From Apostichopus japonicus (lineage: Eukaryota; Echinodermata; Holothuroidea; Aspidochirotida; Stichopodidae): 64,000 bases of DNA. The notes beneath the pieces were generated by a model that saw nothing but the letters and a program-made list of their open reading frames with translations, had not been told where the DNA came from and did not search any database. The position numbers were made by a program, and so were the translations under genes. This document shows positions 33,868 through 45,208 of the stretch, one piece after another (the first letter of the stretch is position 1; every line of letters begins with the position of its first letter). The stretch lies in assembly GCF_037975245.1 (NCBI RefSeq), contig NC_092578.1:1116001-1180000 (forward strand), in the 5' to 3' direction.

Positions 33868-35309
33868 GATAAGTTAAGATAAGATTCACTTTATTTAACC
33901 CATTTCGGGTAATTAAATGCTCGATGTACAGAATAAGATGGATATAACATTAAAATACAGCACATGGAAAATGACTCACATAAAACAATAAGACAATAAA
34001 ATTACAAAGTCCAACAATGGCAAGACTAAGTATGACAAAAACAGTGAAGGTGTAACCAGAGGGCAAGAACACTAGCGATTGTAATTTTGATTATGGATTC
34101 TGATGCACTGTGGGACGAATGAGGAGAGGTGACGATTGGTTTTGGCTGTCGGCAGCCTCATCCTCCCGCTACGAGGAATCACTGCATTCTGAAATTGTCC
34201 ATGCAGTGGGTGGTCGGCATCCTTTAAAATCTTGTCTAATTTCTGTTGGAGTAGATGGGTATAACATGATGAGTAAGAGGGTTGGCTGTTGCCAATTATG
34301 CGGCCCGCCTGACGGATTAAAGAGTCTATACGGTTCTGATCTTCCTTTCTCGCATTCCCGCCCCAAGAACACGGGGTAGTAATCCATCTGGGCCAGCTGC
34401 TTTTGATACGTTTAGTTTAGAAAATTCAACACGCACTTCATGTGCAGTAACAGTTAAAAACTGCTCAGGATACGACTGCATAGATAACATTTCCCGTAAC
34501 TCACCAATCCCATGTGAAAAATCTAGGTGATCAAACCGATTGTAAAAAACATTAAGCTCATTTGCATATTCACGGGAAGTGTTTGGGAGTTTATCAGTCG
34601 ATCTATTGTCTTTCATGTAGCAACTCATCAGTCGTATACCCGCCCAAACCTCTTTCATATTATTTCCAGTAAAGTGACTGTCTATTTTACACTTGTATAA
34701 GTCCTTTCCTTTCTTTATTGCCCTGTCAAGTTCTTTTTGCACAGCCCTCAGCTCATCTCGGTTGTTTTGCCCGAAAATCTTCTTCTTTTTGTTGATGATC
34801 TTTTTAACCTCCTTGGTAATCCAGGGCTTGTTGTTGGCATACACCTTGATCTGTTTATCCGACACCGTACAGTCAACACAGAAATTAACGTAATCCGTAA
34901 TTGTTTGGGTGAGCTCGTCGATGTCCTCTGAAGCGTCAATGAATACGTCCCAATCAGTGAGGTCCAGCGAAGCTTGTAGATCCTCGATGGCCGCGGGGCT
35001 CCATTGTTTGACGGTAAGTAGCTTTGGTTTCTGTCTCTGAACAATAGGTCGGTACGCTGGTTGCAACAGGATCATGTCATGATCAGATCTTCCCAATTTG
35101 GTAATCGGTTTAGCTGTGTAAGCCCCCTTCACGTTTGAATAACAGAGGTCCAGGATTGCGGCATCTCGTGTTGGGCATTGTACGTGTTGATAATAGTTAG
35201 TATTGTTCCTCTTCAAACTACAATGATTGAAGTCGCCATCAATTACCATGAAGGCATTGGGATGTGCTATCTCAAGGTCTTGTATGATAGCACATAGCTC
35301 GTTTGTAAA
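33868..35309 (-). mobile_element. LINE relic (APE endonuclease C-terminal part, RT core deleted)
   Basis: The minus-strand frame carries GDFNHCS, PTRDAAILDLCYSN and GRSDHDMIL, the late motifs of an apurinic-type endonuclease. A charged linker (KPWITKEVKKIINKKKKIFG) and the RT entry motif SKAAGPDG follow. The catalytic palm is missing. Just after about 34,370 another frame gives a LINE ORF2 C-terminus (HPLHGQF, RMRLPTAKT, SFVPQCIR) ending at 34072, so roughly the whole RT core is deleted. The 3' tail near 33,870-33,900 is a degenerate ATCTTAACTTATC type. It is 5'-truncated and inserted inside another repeat. It is defective. Confidence 0.8.
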
Positions 35310-35450
35310 GAATTTTGCATTTTCACCTGGCCTTAAATGCAATTTGGTGCTCCAAATGAGATTTTTTTTCTCATTTGGAAATGAAAAAGGGGTTTTCTGA
35401 CTTGCGGAGCGGGGGGCGGAATGATACTTCCGCCCCCCCATATTTTTCAC
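34326..35450 (-). pseudogene. Chimeric open frame: TIR-like element read into LINE endonuclease
   Basis: The 374-codon frame starts in the flanking repeat (MKNMGGRKYHSAP...; 35,450-35,310) and enters LINE endonuclease sequence at about residue 47 (FTNELCAIIQDLE). It stops shortly after the RT deletion. The ATG belongs to the host repeat, so this is not a native gene start. Confidence 0.7.
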
Positions 35451-35495
35451 TGGGGGGCTGGCGCCCCCCAGCCCCCCGGTTCCTACGCACCTTGG
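35310..35495 (-). repeat. Left half of a TIR-like element split by the LINE
   Basis: Continues the same element after the LINE: GCATTTTCACCTGGCC, CTCATTTGGAAATGAAAAAG, CTGACTTGCGGAGC and the terminal G/C-rich hairpin with GGGGGGCTGGCGCCCCCCAG. Together the two halves equal the intact copy. Confidence 0.72.
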
Positions 35496-36700
35496 TGCTC
35501 ATAACTTGAATAGTGGAATTTATGTTATGCATGATTGGAAGTCTTTTTACCTCGTGAAAAGAGGAACAATGTTGATCACCCGTAGTGGAATATTTTGACT
35601 ACTTTTATTTAAGGTCTTGTTCTTTCTTAAGAAAAAATACAATGGTTTCATTGTTATTGTAGTTCTTGCCAATTCTTAGACCCATTGACATAAACAGTAA
35701 TGTCTTAATCAAATTCCATGACTTGAACGGTCAGTATTTTTAAACCCCATTCCCATTCCGGGGAATAATTGTACAACAATAAAGAAGGATGAAACATTAA
35801 AATTGAAGCATATCGGTGAGTCCGATGATTTCATATTTAGATTTGCTCCAGTCTTCAGCATTGTGTGTTAAAAATTTATATTAAAATTATATATATTAAA
35901 ATTGCCACATCTCTCAAACCGGAATGAATGGTAGCACTATATGGGCAGAAAAAGACGGTATGGAAAATCAATCCGCAAGCATTTCCCCAAATATGACATG
36001 TGTATATATTTAACACTGGTACATGCATCAATACTATTTTATGTTTCAATCTTTGATTTTCTCTTTTAGAACATGTAACATAAACAAAATGTTTGTAAAT
36101 GGTTGGGTAGGGGGTGGGTGGTGGGGGTGTTAAGTTCGATGAAGCAAGCTTTATTTTGGTAAAAGAAGTTGTGGAGTCAAAATCATCACTATTTCATATC
36201 CAGGTATTGCACAAACCAGTACAAAACTATATGCTAATAATCATCATCTTTATGGGCCCGAAGTTTAAAGTCATGCATCATTTGTACCGGAACTCTTCAG
36301 TCCATCCATAAAACTAAATATATTCATTCTACTTGGCTAAATACAATACCTTTGGTGTTATTAATCAAGCAGGAATAACTGCATACCATGGACTCTCTGC
36401 CGATGGATATATAACTAATTCCCCTCTTCTGTTTTCCCTTTTTGTTTTCTTTTTTCTCTCTTTTAATTTACTTTAGCACCTTTTCGTTAGCTACAGTCAC
36501 TGCGTTTGCCCTTGATTAAATCATCGTTGATTTACACCTTACTGCCCGAAATAGTCCCAAAAACGAAGTCGTTTACAAATGCTATATAACCATACCGTCC
36601 ATACGCCTTTTAGTTTTGTTCGTTCTATATTCAAATGTTAAAACTGATTGGGTTTTTTCCCAATGAGAGAATAGATCCATTTTTAGCAGCTGAGTCAGTC
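35496..36700. other. Intergenic region upstream of the death-domain gene
   Basis: AT-rich with no recognisable exon. The last 200 bp before 36904 carry the CRE palindrome and probably the promoter and 5' UTR. Confidence 0.45.
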
Positions 36701-36706
36701 CAGTCG

Positions 36707-36714
36707 TGACGTCA
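36707..36714. promoter_or_regulatory. CRE palindrome upstream of death-domain gene
   Basis: A perfect TGACGTCA lies about 190 bp before the start codon at 36904, in a plausible promoter position. CREB/ATF factors bind this palindrome. The same octamer also occurs elsewhere in the window (for example 44892-44899), so chance is possible. Confidence 0.3.
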
Positions 36715-36766
36715 CTTTGATTATTGTACGCAATACATGCTTGTAATTCTTTAAGTGAAGTCAGTC

Positions 36767-36895
36767 ATGGACAGCGGAAACACTGTCAACAAATACGCAC
36801 ACGTTGTCGAAGATACTACGCGATACTACCGACCAGTGTTGTTCTCAGATTATAACGCAGTTGATGTACAAGGCTGTTCAGCGTTACGTATATAG
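36767..36895 (+). CDS. Upstream ORF (42 codons) before the death-domain gene
   Basis: ATG at 36767 opens a 42-codon frame ending TAG at 36893-36895, eight bases before the main ATG and out of frame with it. If it lies in the 5' UTR it could throttle translation. It is only a candidate because the transcription start is unknown. Confidence 0.35.
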   Translation: MDSGNTVNKYAHVVEDTTRYYRPVLFSDYNAVDVQGCSALRI

Positions 36896-36903
36896 GTAGC
36901 CTA

Positions 36904-37234
36904 ATGGATAGGGTTGGTTACAAATTCTCTGATATAAAAGTCAAAGAATTGCCTTTGTTTTATCACCTAACGGTGGATCTTTCAACTTTACTGGATCAAG
37001 ATGATGCTCTTGGAAACGACTTTCAACGTTTTCTAAGCTTGATGGGATTTTGTATGCCCGAGATCGGTTTTCTGGAAAGCCGATATAAAAGACCTACAGT
37101 GGAAGCACTGAAAAGTTGGCCAGGGTCTACGGTAGAGTTAGTGCGAACTCTTCGAAAGTGCGAACGGGAAGATGCAGTTTTTTGTGTTAGACGCTGGCTC
37201 GGATACTTGGCTTTGCTATCCCGCTATGAAAGAA
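36904..37234 (+). CDS. Exon 1 of death-domain gene (death domain)
   Basis: Encodes residues 1-110; donor TATGAAAGAA|GTAAGTTT is near consensus. The frame stays open into the intron and stops at 37336-37338, so intron retention would yield a 144-aa death-domain-only product. The ATG at 36904 is the first in this frame. Confidence 0.75.
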
Positions 37235-40200
37235 GTAAGTTTCTCTACTTTACTGTATCACATGATAACTCAGAAATGTTCGATAACTATGTGAAAGTTT
37301 CTTGTTTTGTAATATGTTGGTCTGGACTATACGTTTAAGAAGAAAACCAGAATTGAAAGTAATAGGAAACTAACTAACAAGAAAATGTTGAATTATCATC
37401 ATTATTTCATGGATGTGAGATGAAGGCCCGGGCCCCCTACTGCGTGCACGACTTTTCGAGTTTCATGTGTTAATTTCCGCGGTGCCATGTTGTATGTATA
37501 CTGTACTTTTGATAAGCCTTGTCAAGTATATACATATAGGCTAGTTCAAGGGCGTTGGAACCGGGGGGCTGGGGGCGCCAGCCCCCCCGGTGAAAACTAT
37601 GGAGGGGCGGAAGTATCATTTCCCCCCCCCCCCCGCAAGTCAGAAAACCCCTTTTTCATTTCCAAATGAGAAAAAAAAATATCATTTGGAGACCAAATTG
37701 CATCTAAGGCCAGGTGAAAATGCAAAATTATATACAAAATGGAGTGGGTGGGTTGCAAATTATGAAGTGTGCTATATTGCACCAAATTGCATCTGAGGCC
37801 ACCTGGAAATGCAAAAAAAAATCCAAAGGGGAGGGGGACACCCCCTCCTCTTAGACCCCTCCCCCAGGCCGGCCATCAGTCTTTAGCCCCCCCCCCCACT
37901 CAAAAGTACCTTTCTACGCCACTGGACTAGTTTAATCTCTCAGGTCACGGCTACTATAATTCATGGGAAATTGTTTTTTCTTTCACGAGGGGGGGGGGGG
38001 GGTTGGTTCTACAAGAATGCCTCGACTGACAAGACATTTGAAACATGGTGAAATCAGTGATTTGATTTCTTCGATGTTTGCCAGTCATACTTACTTATTA
38101 AACTCAAGATTATTTAGCCCCTTTGTATAGAAGGGAAGGGATTTCCTGACTTAATCGACACTCTGCCCCACTTCTTGTCTAACTTGGCAGGTGACTGGAA
38201 AAAGTCGGATCCAATTTTAATCTTCTATATTTTAGTCTCTAACATAGTACCCTATATCCATCCCCCCCCCCCCCACCGACCATTCACCCTCCGGTACACC
38301 AAACGCACCCATTCGTTCAGTTCCGGCGTGCATTGAAACCTTTTACTTCTTTTTTTTTGTGTGTCACATGGGGTATATACCAAGGAGAAAGGGGTGGGGC
38401 TTATAACTTCCTAGATGTAGAGCCATCTCAACTTCTTTATCAACCAATAAAAAATGTTGCTTTATAGGCTTTTAATTTCGTGTCATTCAGATTTCAGACC
38501 ATTATCTACAATTTCACAGGCAATTGGGTCAACTTGGACCTATAAGTTTTAATATACCAATTTTCAATTCCTTAGTAGCATATTATTTCATACATTTCCA
38601 ATCCCCCAAACGTTGTGTCTTGCTTTTCATGTACGTATTGTGTTTTTGGTTCGTTTATGTGAAATGTCATCGTTATATATGTGATTATAAATCAATTGCA
38701 ATACAAACAAAATTATTATACAATACATATTAATGCAAAAAATCCGACAGAAAGGAAAAGGGAGCACGCATATATTAATTCCACATCGAGCTTCACCATA
38801 CACAGATAGAATTCATTCAGTATGCATGGGACACTTGGAAATTCCGCTCTTGTTACACGAGGTTGTTCATAAGTTGTTGTTGTTCTAGGCTTTCCCGGAT
38901 GTAGCTTCTCATCCTGGTTCTATACGTTATTTGCTCTACACGGCACGTGGTATACAGGCGGATATCTATGACTTACCGGTATAGGTCATTATAATATGAA
39001 CGATATCTCATATAGCTCAATTTCCTTTCTGCGGGATGTGCTCTTATCGAATATAACACCACACCTAATCCACCCCACCACTATACCTCAAGCCAAGATA
39101 CAGATCCCATATCTCTACGCCATCTTGCATCGTAAAGTTTTTACCCTAATCATTTATTTTATTCTTTGCCAACAGTGCGTACTTTTGGTTCAGATATACC
39201 TTCCGAATTCAGGGAGACAAGGGAACCATCAAGAATCCTCACACCGCCGTCCCAACCATCTTCGTTCATTAGCGGCAACATTCGAGATTACACTGAGACT
39301 GATTTACCGAGCATTGAACAACTCCTAAACGAGCAGTACTTCCCAAGCAATAAGAGGCGAAGAACAGCATCCTTTCTTGTTATAGACGACCATGGTTAGT
39401 ATAGCCCTAGCTTCTACCCCACCCCTTCCCCTCCCCACGACGGGGCCCGCATTTCATATCCCACCTGATGTCTGCGTATAACGTTAAAATAATTACCGGT
39501 AATAATTATGTAGGATAAGGCCATACGTAGGATAAGGTCATTCAAGTAAGGCAAAAATACTGCTATATGCTGCTCTATTTGTAGGTGGGAGTAGGAATAG
39601 GCTATGCAGAACTGAAGCACATAAGTCATGTAAACAATTCGTTAAGTTCGTACATGATTGCATCATATGCTCATAGAATGAGTTGATTGTATTGTACTAA
39701 GTGCATATGTTTGCAGGTATATATAGGCTAAGTGTATATATATGTACACATATACGCACGTTATCGCTGTGCTTTTCTATTTGTTTATGTGTAAATCATC
39801 AACACAACAAGTTTATAAAGGCTGTTACAAGAAGTACTTGTTTGGTCACTATATACATATCACTGACCGTTGCAGCTTATCAGGAAGCCCTAAAATGGTT
39901 ACCAGTTTAACAAAGATTAGACATAAACACTGTATAAAATTGATTATCTACGTTGAACTTATTCTGCGCGACTTCATGAAAGTGTGAATATGTGAGTCCG
40001 CATAGGCACATATCTCGCATTCTGTGCAAAGTATAGCCCTCGTGATTCAGATCCTCAATGTGTGGGCGTATATGTGTATATTTGCAGAATATCACTCATT
40101 TTGGGAAGGAAGACTTTCTTTCGAAGTGGAAAGTTTGGATTATAATAGATAAATGCAGGCCTATGTCAGATTTAATGCAATCCTATGAGGAGCGCTGTAA

Positions 40201-43200
40201 GTTTATCTGTATAACTTGCCCTTCAGCCGAGTCGGAGAAATTTACATGGGAAAGTTCCGTTTATTCATAACACAAGTATATGAAACTGAACAATATGGGA
40301 ACTATTAAAATTGTGTGCACTTATTCCTGGAAAAAGGTGTCTACTGGTTCAAACTACGCATGCACAAAGTATGATCGTTGAAGAGGTTAACCTCGATATA
40401 TACCTCCCCTGACTTGCTAGGGAAATGACCGCGGTATAAGTCAATCTAAATTCATTAGTTATCCATGTCGATATCGCCGACTGACAGCGACGTAGCCAGG
40501 AATTTGAAAGGGGGGGAGCACTTTTTGCGATTGATATGGATTTTCAAAGTTGTAGGCACGACTATCTGAGCGGAGCGCCACCATCTGTTGGCGCGGAGCA
40601 TACAAGAAAACTTTTGGTTTTACAAACCCCCCAGATGACCGGAAACGGCCCTTCCCTAGTGTTCATTCTGGTTCCCTGGCCTCTTGCTAACTTGAGACAC
40701 CTCATTCAATATCACTTTTAAACCCAAAAAACAAACGAGTTAAAATAGTACGTAATTCAATTATACATAATGTATTAAAATTAGCAAGTTACACAAGGGC
40801 GGCGGAAGCACTTTTAATCTGGGGGGGGGGGGGGGGCACCGACGTCAAAGGGCACTTTGCAGAAATTCGATTGGACTGATGCAGCCTGATATTTAGTACC
40901 CTTTATAAATCTTATTGTATTATCTTATTTGCGTATACACATCACTCCATCAACGCCCCCCCCCCCCCGTCTTAGTAGTCTTACTTTTCAACTTCTGATA
41001 CTTGTAGATACAAAGATAGGCCAGAAATGTCTTTGATACAACCATAGCCAGTATTTGTCTTTGATACAACGTAGCTAGTAAATGTTTATCGAAAAGGCTG
41101 TTTTGGAACTTGGAACGCCGATCGTGACAACAACAGGCAACAAAGTGCTGCAGCTCTATACATATAAAGTCTGTTAATCAACGATAGGCTTATTTGACTG
41201 TGGAATGTTCTCAACTGAAATTTTATCTGCGTAAACGGGTTCTTAAGTAGATGTTAAAAAACTGACAAGATCGTATCCTAGTCTTTTTCGGCGGGTAGAG
41301 TATTGAATGAAACGGCACGCGATATGAATGACAGCCTATAGATGACAGAAGAATAGGTCACCTAATTTAGCCATAATCTTGCTACGTTCATTTCAATAGT
41401 TTTTCCTGTCTAGACTCTTAGACTCGTCCAGCAAGCTTATGGATTTGAATTATGGGTGTCTTAATAAAAAAGATAACTTGGCCAAAAAAAGTGTAGGCCC
41501 GGGCCTACACTTTGGTGTTTTAATAAAAAAGATAACTTGGCCAAAAAAGTGTAGGCCCGGGCCTACAGTGCTACATACTGGCTACGCCCCTGATAGTTCT
41601 AAATTAGGATTAGATCTCTTACTGAAATATCACTGACCTAATAAGGTGATCAAGAGTACAAGTTTTATGTAGAAAAAGGGCACATTTTTAACCTGAGGAA
41701 AAGTGGGGGGCAATTGCCCCCTGTGCCCCCCGGTTCCGCCGCCCTTGAAGGTACATGTACAGAGTAGTCTTACTTTTCAACTTCTGATACTTGTAGATAC
41801 AAAGATTGTCCAGAAATGTCTTTGATACAACTGTAGCTAGTAAATGTTTAAGTTAGCCTAATAAGAGAAGGCGAGAGCTATCCGACGATTGCCATTTGAT
41901 GCAAATTTCTCAAGTGTTTTCTCAACTGAAATATTATCTGCGTAAACGGGTTCTTAACTACATGTTAAAAAACTGACAAGATCAGATCCTATAGTCTTTT
42001 TTCGGCGGGTAGAGTGTTGAATGAAACTATCGTGCTACATACTGGCTACGCCCTGATCATATGATATCAGTATCAGCAGATTTTGTTTCCTGTTTAAATT
42101 CTTTTACATGTTCTTTTACATAATATATCAGAAAGACAAACATAGTGCTCTTTTACAAGTTTTCCAGTAGGATGATTCTTGTTTATTGTCCAATGTCTGG
42201 ACTTTAATACATTTGACGAACTTAACTGATGGACAATATAAACTTTCATATTTTGTAATACAGCCAGATATGCAGTGGCCTAAAAACAAATATCGTTATC
42301 GCAGTGTATTAGCAGTGTAATAATTATTTATAGGAAGTGCGTATCACGTACGATTGCTAGCTTAGCTTCATAACATGCTGTTCGTGCAACAACTTAGGAC
42401 GACTCATTGAACGAACGTTGTCGACGTTGTTGTGCATACAGTTCGTGACATTCCATAGAGTGCGGTTAGGTAGGCAATATGTATTTTATAACGCAGTGGC
42501 CAACTGTAGAGCTTGTAATTGGCTATAAGCTAATTTAGCTAATTGCATCTGCCAAACTAAGTAAGTAGTTGAATCAGTAGGCGTGAATGTTACTACGATT
42601 ACAATCGAGTTAACGGAGCTGACGAGTATTCAAGATCAAAAGAGCACTGACAAAATACCATGCTAAAAAAACGACAGTTTAAAAAAAAAAAAATCGACAC
42701 TGAAAGGGGGGGAGCGGTCGCTCCCCCTGCTCCCCCCTGGCTACTTCCCTGCCGACTGATATATGTCCGACAAATCTCTCACCGAAATGAGAAAGTTGAC
42801 AGCTAATCATCGATGATAGCTATCGACGGCACGGACACAGCTAGGCCGCAGAAGGGGTTCAACCGGGGAGGGTGGGGGAGATTTCGAGGGTATGGTGGGT
42901 CATGACTTTGACTTTCAAAAAGTCCCGACAGAAGAACTTTTTTATGGTTTTCCACTCATGAGCACGGTTTAGCAATATATGACATGACGTCGGTTTGCAA
43001 TGGTTTAGCAATATGACATGACCTCGGTTTGCAACTGTTTGCTTTCATTGTGTACATTAACTTCATTGTACTCCTCAAATACTTAGTAAGTAATTAGAAA
43101 GAATTGCATGTGAAAAATTGTGATCAATTTATGGCAGAAAAAATTCCTTCTTTTTCAATTGTTTCTTTTTCCTTCAAATGACTGCATTATATACTGGCCA

Positions 43201-44200
43201 TATGCGGTATGCTCATTAATCTTCTTTGCTGTAAGGATATATTTTGGTTCAATTTCATTCATGTCATTCATGTCAAATTAGTCGATTGATTAGCAAATTC
43301 ATCGATAAATCGACCATTTCGATTGTACTTGACGTCATTTTCCGTCTTCATTTTTTCTTTTCAGATACGTCACCAATTCGAAAGTCGAGCGAATATCTCT
43401 GTAGAAAATTTACTTCTCTCGTGAAAAACTGTTTTCTTATTCCGAAGGACGCTACTTGGATGACCAATTCGACGGCTTACATCAATAATTTCGCCAGGGT
43501 ATTTTGTTTCACAATGATTGTTGTGAATTTGATAGACAGCATATTTTCTCCCCGCCATTATCCAGATTATTGGATGGAATTGGTCATCTCAATCCTACCA
43601 GTCATGGAATCGATTTACGTCGATAAACATATTGAACCATACAAAGAGATCATAAGAAAGGTTATAATATGCCAAGAAAGGATGACCACTCTACAGAGTG
43701 CTCTAACGAAGAAATTACTTCACAGAAAGGACGGTACATGTTCAGATTGCTGCTTTCAGAAAGAAGTTGACATTTCGAGAAAACCAAGTTTAAATTATGG
43801 ATCGTGTGAGTGTGTAGATATATACAATGAACTGCAACAGGAAAAGAAGAACTACCATTCTTATTTTCGACAGGCAATTCCAAAATACTCCGATTTGAAA
43901 CTTTGTGTTTTCTGTACGCTTGTTGCTGAAGCGACCATCATAATGTTGTTGCTTTTAGATTTTGTGTTCTGTAGCACATTCGCCTCATTGCACGAGAGAT
44001 TACGTAACGGATTTACAAGCATAGCTTATGGACTTTTATTTTTGGACTGTTTCTACAACGGTGTAGTCATTTTGTGTTACTATCACGATTCCACACCACA
44101 GACGGTAATAAGAAAAGATCGATTTCGGCAAAGGATTGACGTCGAATTAGAGGAATCGCATCTTCGCCATAGAGCCAGAACTCATCCATCTGAGGAATGA
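36904..44200 (+). CDS. MyD88-like death domain fused to a four-helix membrane region (461 aa, 3 exons)
   Basis: Exons 36904-37234, 39176-39394 and 43365-44200 join with phase 1 at both introns (1386 nt, 461 codons plus TGA). Residues about 10-105 look like a death domain closest in my memory to MyD88: V-K-E-L-P-L start, FLSLMGFCMPEIGFLESRYK, then PTVEALKSWPGSTVELVRTL and KCEREDAVF. Residues 111-183 form a polar linker with a basic NKRRRTAS patch. Residues 184-461 have no TIR domain but about four hydrophobic segments: 226-245, 252-269 (weaker), 361-387 and 400-424. The hydrophilic loop between segments 2 and 3 carries CSDCC and CEC clusters. An even number of spans would place the death domain, loop and charged tail on the same, cytosolic side (inference). 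It may be a membrane-anchored innate-immunity or death adaptor; the function is unknown. Confidence 0.72.
37547..37925 (+). repeat. Intact copy of the G/C-ended TIR-like element
   Basis: About 380 bp starting GGGCGTTGGAACCGGGGGGC with a GGGGGCGCCAGCCCCC hairpin and ending CTTTCTACGCCACTGG. The interior has two inverted related blocks (CATCTAAGGCCAGGTGAAAATGC and CATCTGAGGCCACCTGGAAATGC). No coding capacity. It resembles non-autonomous DNA elements common in marine invertebrates. Confidence 0.6.
39176..39394 (+). CDS. Exon 2 of death-domain gene (linker)
   Basis: Acceptor TTTGCCAACAG|TG and donor GACCATG|GTTAGT. Encodes MRTFGSDIPSEFRETREPSR onward, a Ser/Pro/Arg-rich linker, then SIEQLLNEQYFPSNKRRRTA. 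The basic patch NKRRRTAS could be a kinase site or sorting signal; that is inference. Confidence 0.7.
40795..41746. mobile_element. Nested TIR element, AAGGGCGGCGGAA ends
   Basis: Left AAGGGCGGCGGAAGCAC and right GGTTCCGCCGCCCTT form an inverted pair, both next to G/C homopolymer tracts. It lies wholly inside the larger element. Confidence 0.55.
40974..42057 (+). repeat. Segmental direct duplication (A-B-C / A'-B'-C')
   Basis: Three blocks recur in the same order. A, GTCTTACTTTTCAACTTCTG onward, is at 40978 and 41768. B, TCTCAACTGAAATTTTATCT to GGCGGGTAGAGT, is near 41209 and 41920. C, GTGCTACATACTGGCTACGC, is at 41568 and 42031. The second copy is shorter because DNA between B and C is missing. 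Confidence 0.75.
41457..41570 (+). repeat. Two-copy tandem repeat with palindromic GTAGGCCCGGGCCTAC
   Basis: Two copies of a roughly 62-bp unit, each holding the 16-bp palindrome GTAGGCCCGGGCCTAC and TAATAAAAAAGATAACTTGG. Confidence 0.75.
43365..44200 (+). CDS. Exon 3 of death-domain gene (membrane region and stop)
   Basis: Acceptor TTTTTTCTTTTCAG|AT. The split codon G|AT restores Asp and keeps the frame. Encodes residues 184-461 with hydrophobic segments such as FARVFCFTMIVVNLIDSIFS and LCVFCTLVAEATIIMLLLLD and a charged tail ending HPSEE. I recognise no known family in this exon. Confidence 0.72.
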
Positions 44201-44545
44201 CGTATCTGTCATACATATGCATGCTTAGGGGTCTATTATGAGTGCCGTAACATGTACGGTGTCACAATTTCCGCATATATCCCATAGCCTGTATTTTGAA
44301 TAAGTATATTTTTCCAGTTGGGATATATTTAGGTTTACGAGCGTTTACTGCACTGATCTAACCCAAGTGGGCTATCATTATACGCATTCATTTATTGTGC
44401 TGTTATATGCATTTCTCCGCCGGCTGCAGAGTTCTGTTCAATCCATGCTTGGTGGATGATAGTGGCTTTCACCTAATCTTTCGTGTTTCGCGCCAGCGAT
44501 ATCACCAAACGTTCGAAGTATGTTATAATCTTAGCAGTTGAGAGA

Positions 44546-44798
44546 CTAAAGCCCGGGTCACATCTGCGCGATTCAACACGCGATTCAACTCGCAATACAA
44601 TTGAAGGTTGAATCGCGTAGTTAGACACGGGTATCAACTTGTTGCGCAATCAAAGTTGCGCCGTCGATTTGGGTTGATTTGCAATAGAGCAATGTCCTAA
44701 TCAGCACAACTTCTCATAAGCAACTTTTCTGATGCGCGTGATTTTAGTTGCGAGTTGAATCGCGTGTTGAATCGCGCAGATGTGACCCGGCCTTTAGA
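44546..44798. mobile_element. MITE with about 50-bp near-perfect terminal inverted repeats
   Basis: The left end CTAAAGCCCGGGTCACATCT then GCGCGATTCAACACGCGATT is matched in reverse by the right end through TTTAG at 44798, over about 50 bp with one mismatch. It is 253 bp long and non-coding. It lies 0.35 kb past the death-domain gene stop. Confidence 0.75.
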
Positions 44799-45208
44799 CT
44801 ACACATGTACAGTAGTAGCATTTATCTTCCGTCGATAACATGAAGAAGACATGGTACCTACGCAGTTTTCTTCTTCAACATTTTGCAGGTGTGACGTCAC
44901 TGTAATCGAGACCCGAAAGATTGAGTGAAAGCTGGTTACAGAAGGGAAATTAATATTTGTTATTGCTGCATGTTATAGATGGAGAAAGAAGTAACAAATA
45001 CTGATATATAACGAACTTAAACTTGTATTGTCATTTTCAAGATAAAGCATTTTTATTTGAATCTGATCATCTTTTTGGACTTTTTATTCCAGGAGACTAT
45101 AAACGAAAAAACATAAATTTTCTCGTTTTATATGTAATCTAATTAATGAAGTCTCTTCCTACAATAATAAGCAGACTGGAAAACAATCGAAGCATCGCAA
45201 ACCGCGAG

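Larger units (their letters stand above)
40485..42750. mobile_element. Composite TIR element flanked by GCCGACTGA duplication
   Basis: The left end CGTAGCCAGG followed by a G-rich tract, and the right end CCCCCCTGGCTAC, are inverted. The 9-bp direct repeat GCCGACTGA flanks them at 40476-40484 and 42751-42759. It sits in intron 2 of the death-domain gene and contains a nested element and an internal duplication. No transposase frame is seen. Confidence 0.55.

Noticed and set aside
36904-37338. A stand-alone 144-aa death-domain protein
   Set aside because: A strong GTAAGT donor inside the frame and matching downstream exons favour splicing. The extra 34 residues look like intron read-through, though intron retention is possible.
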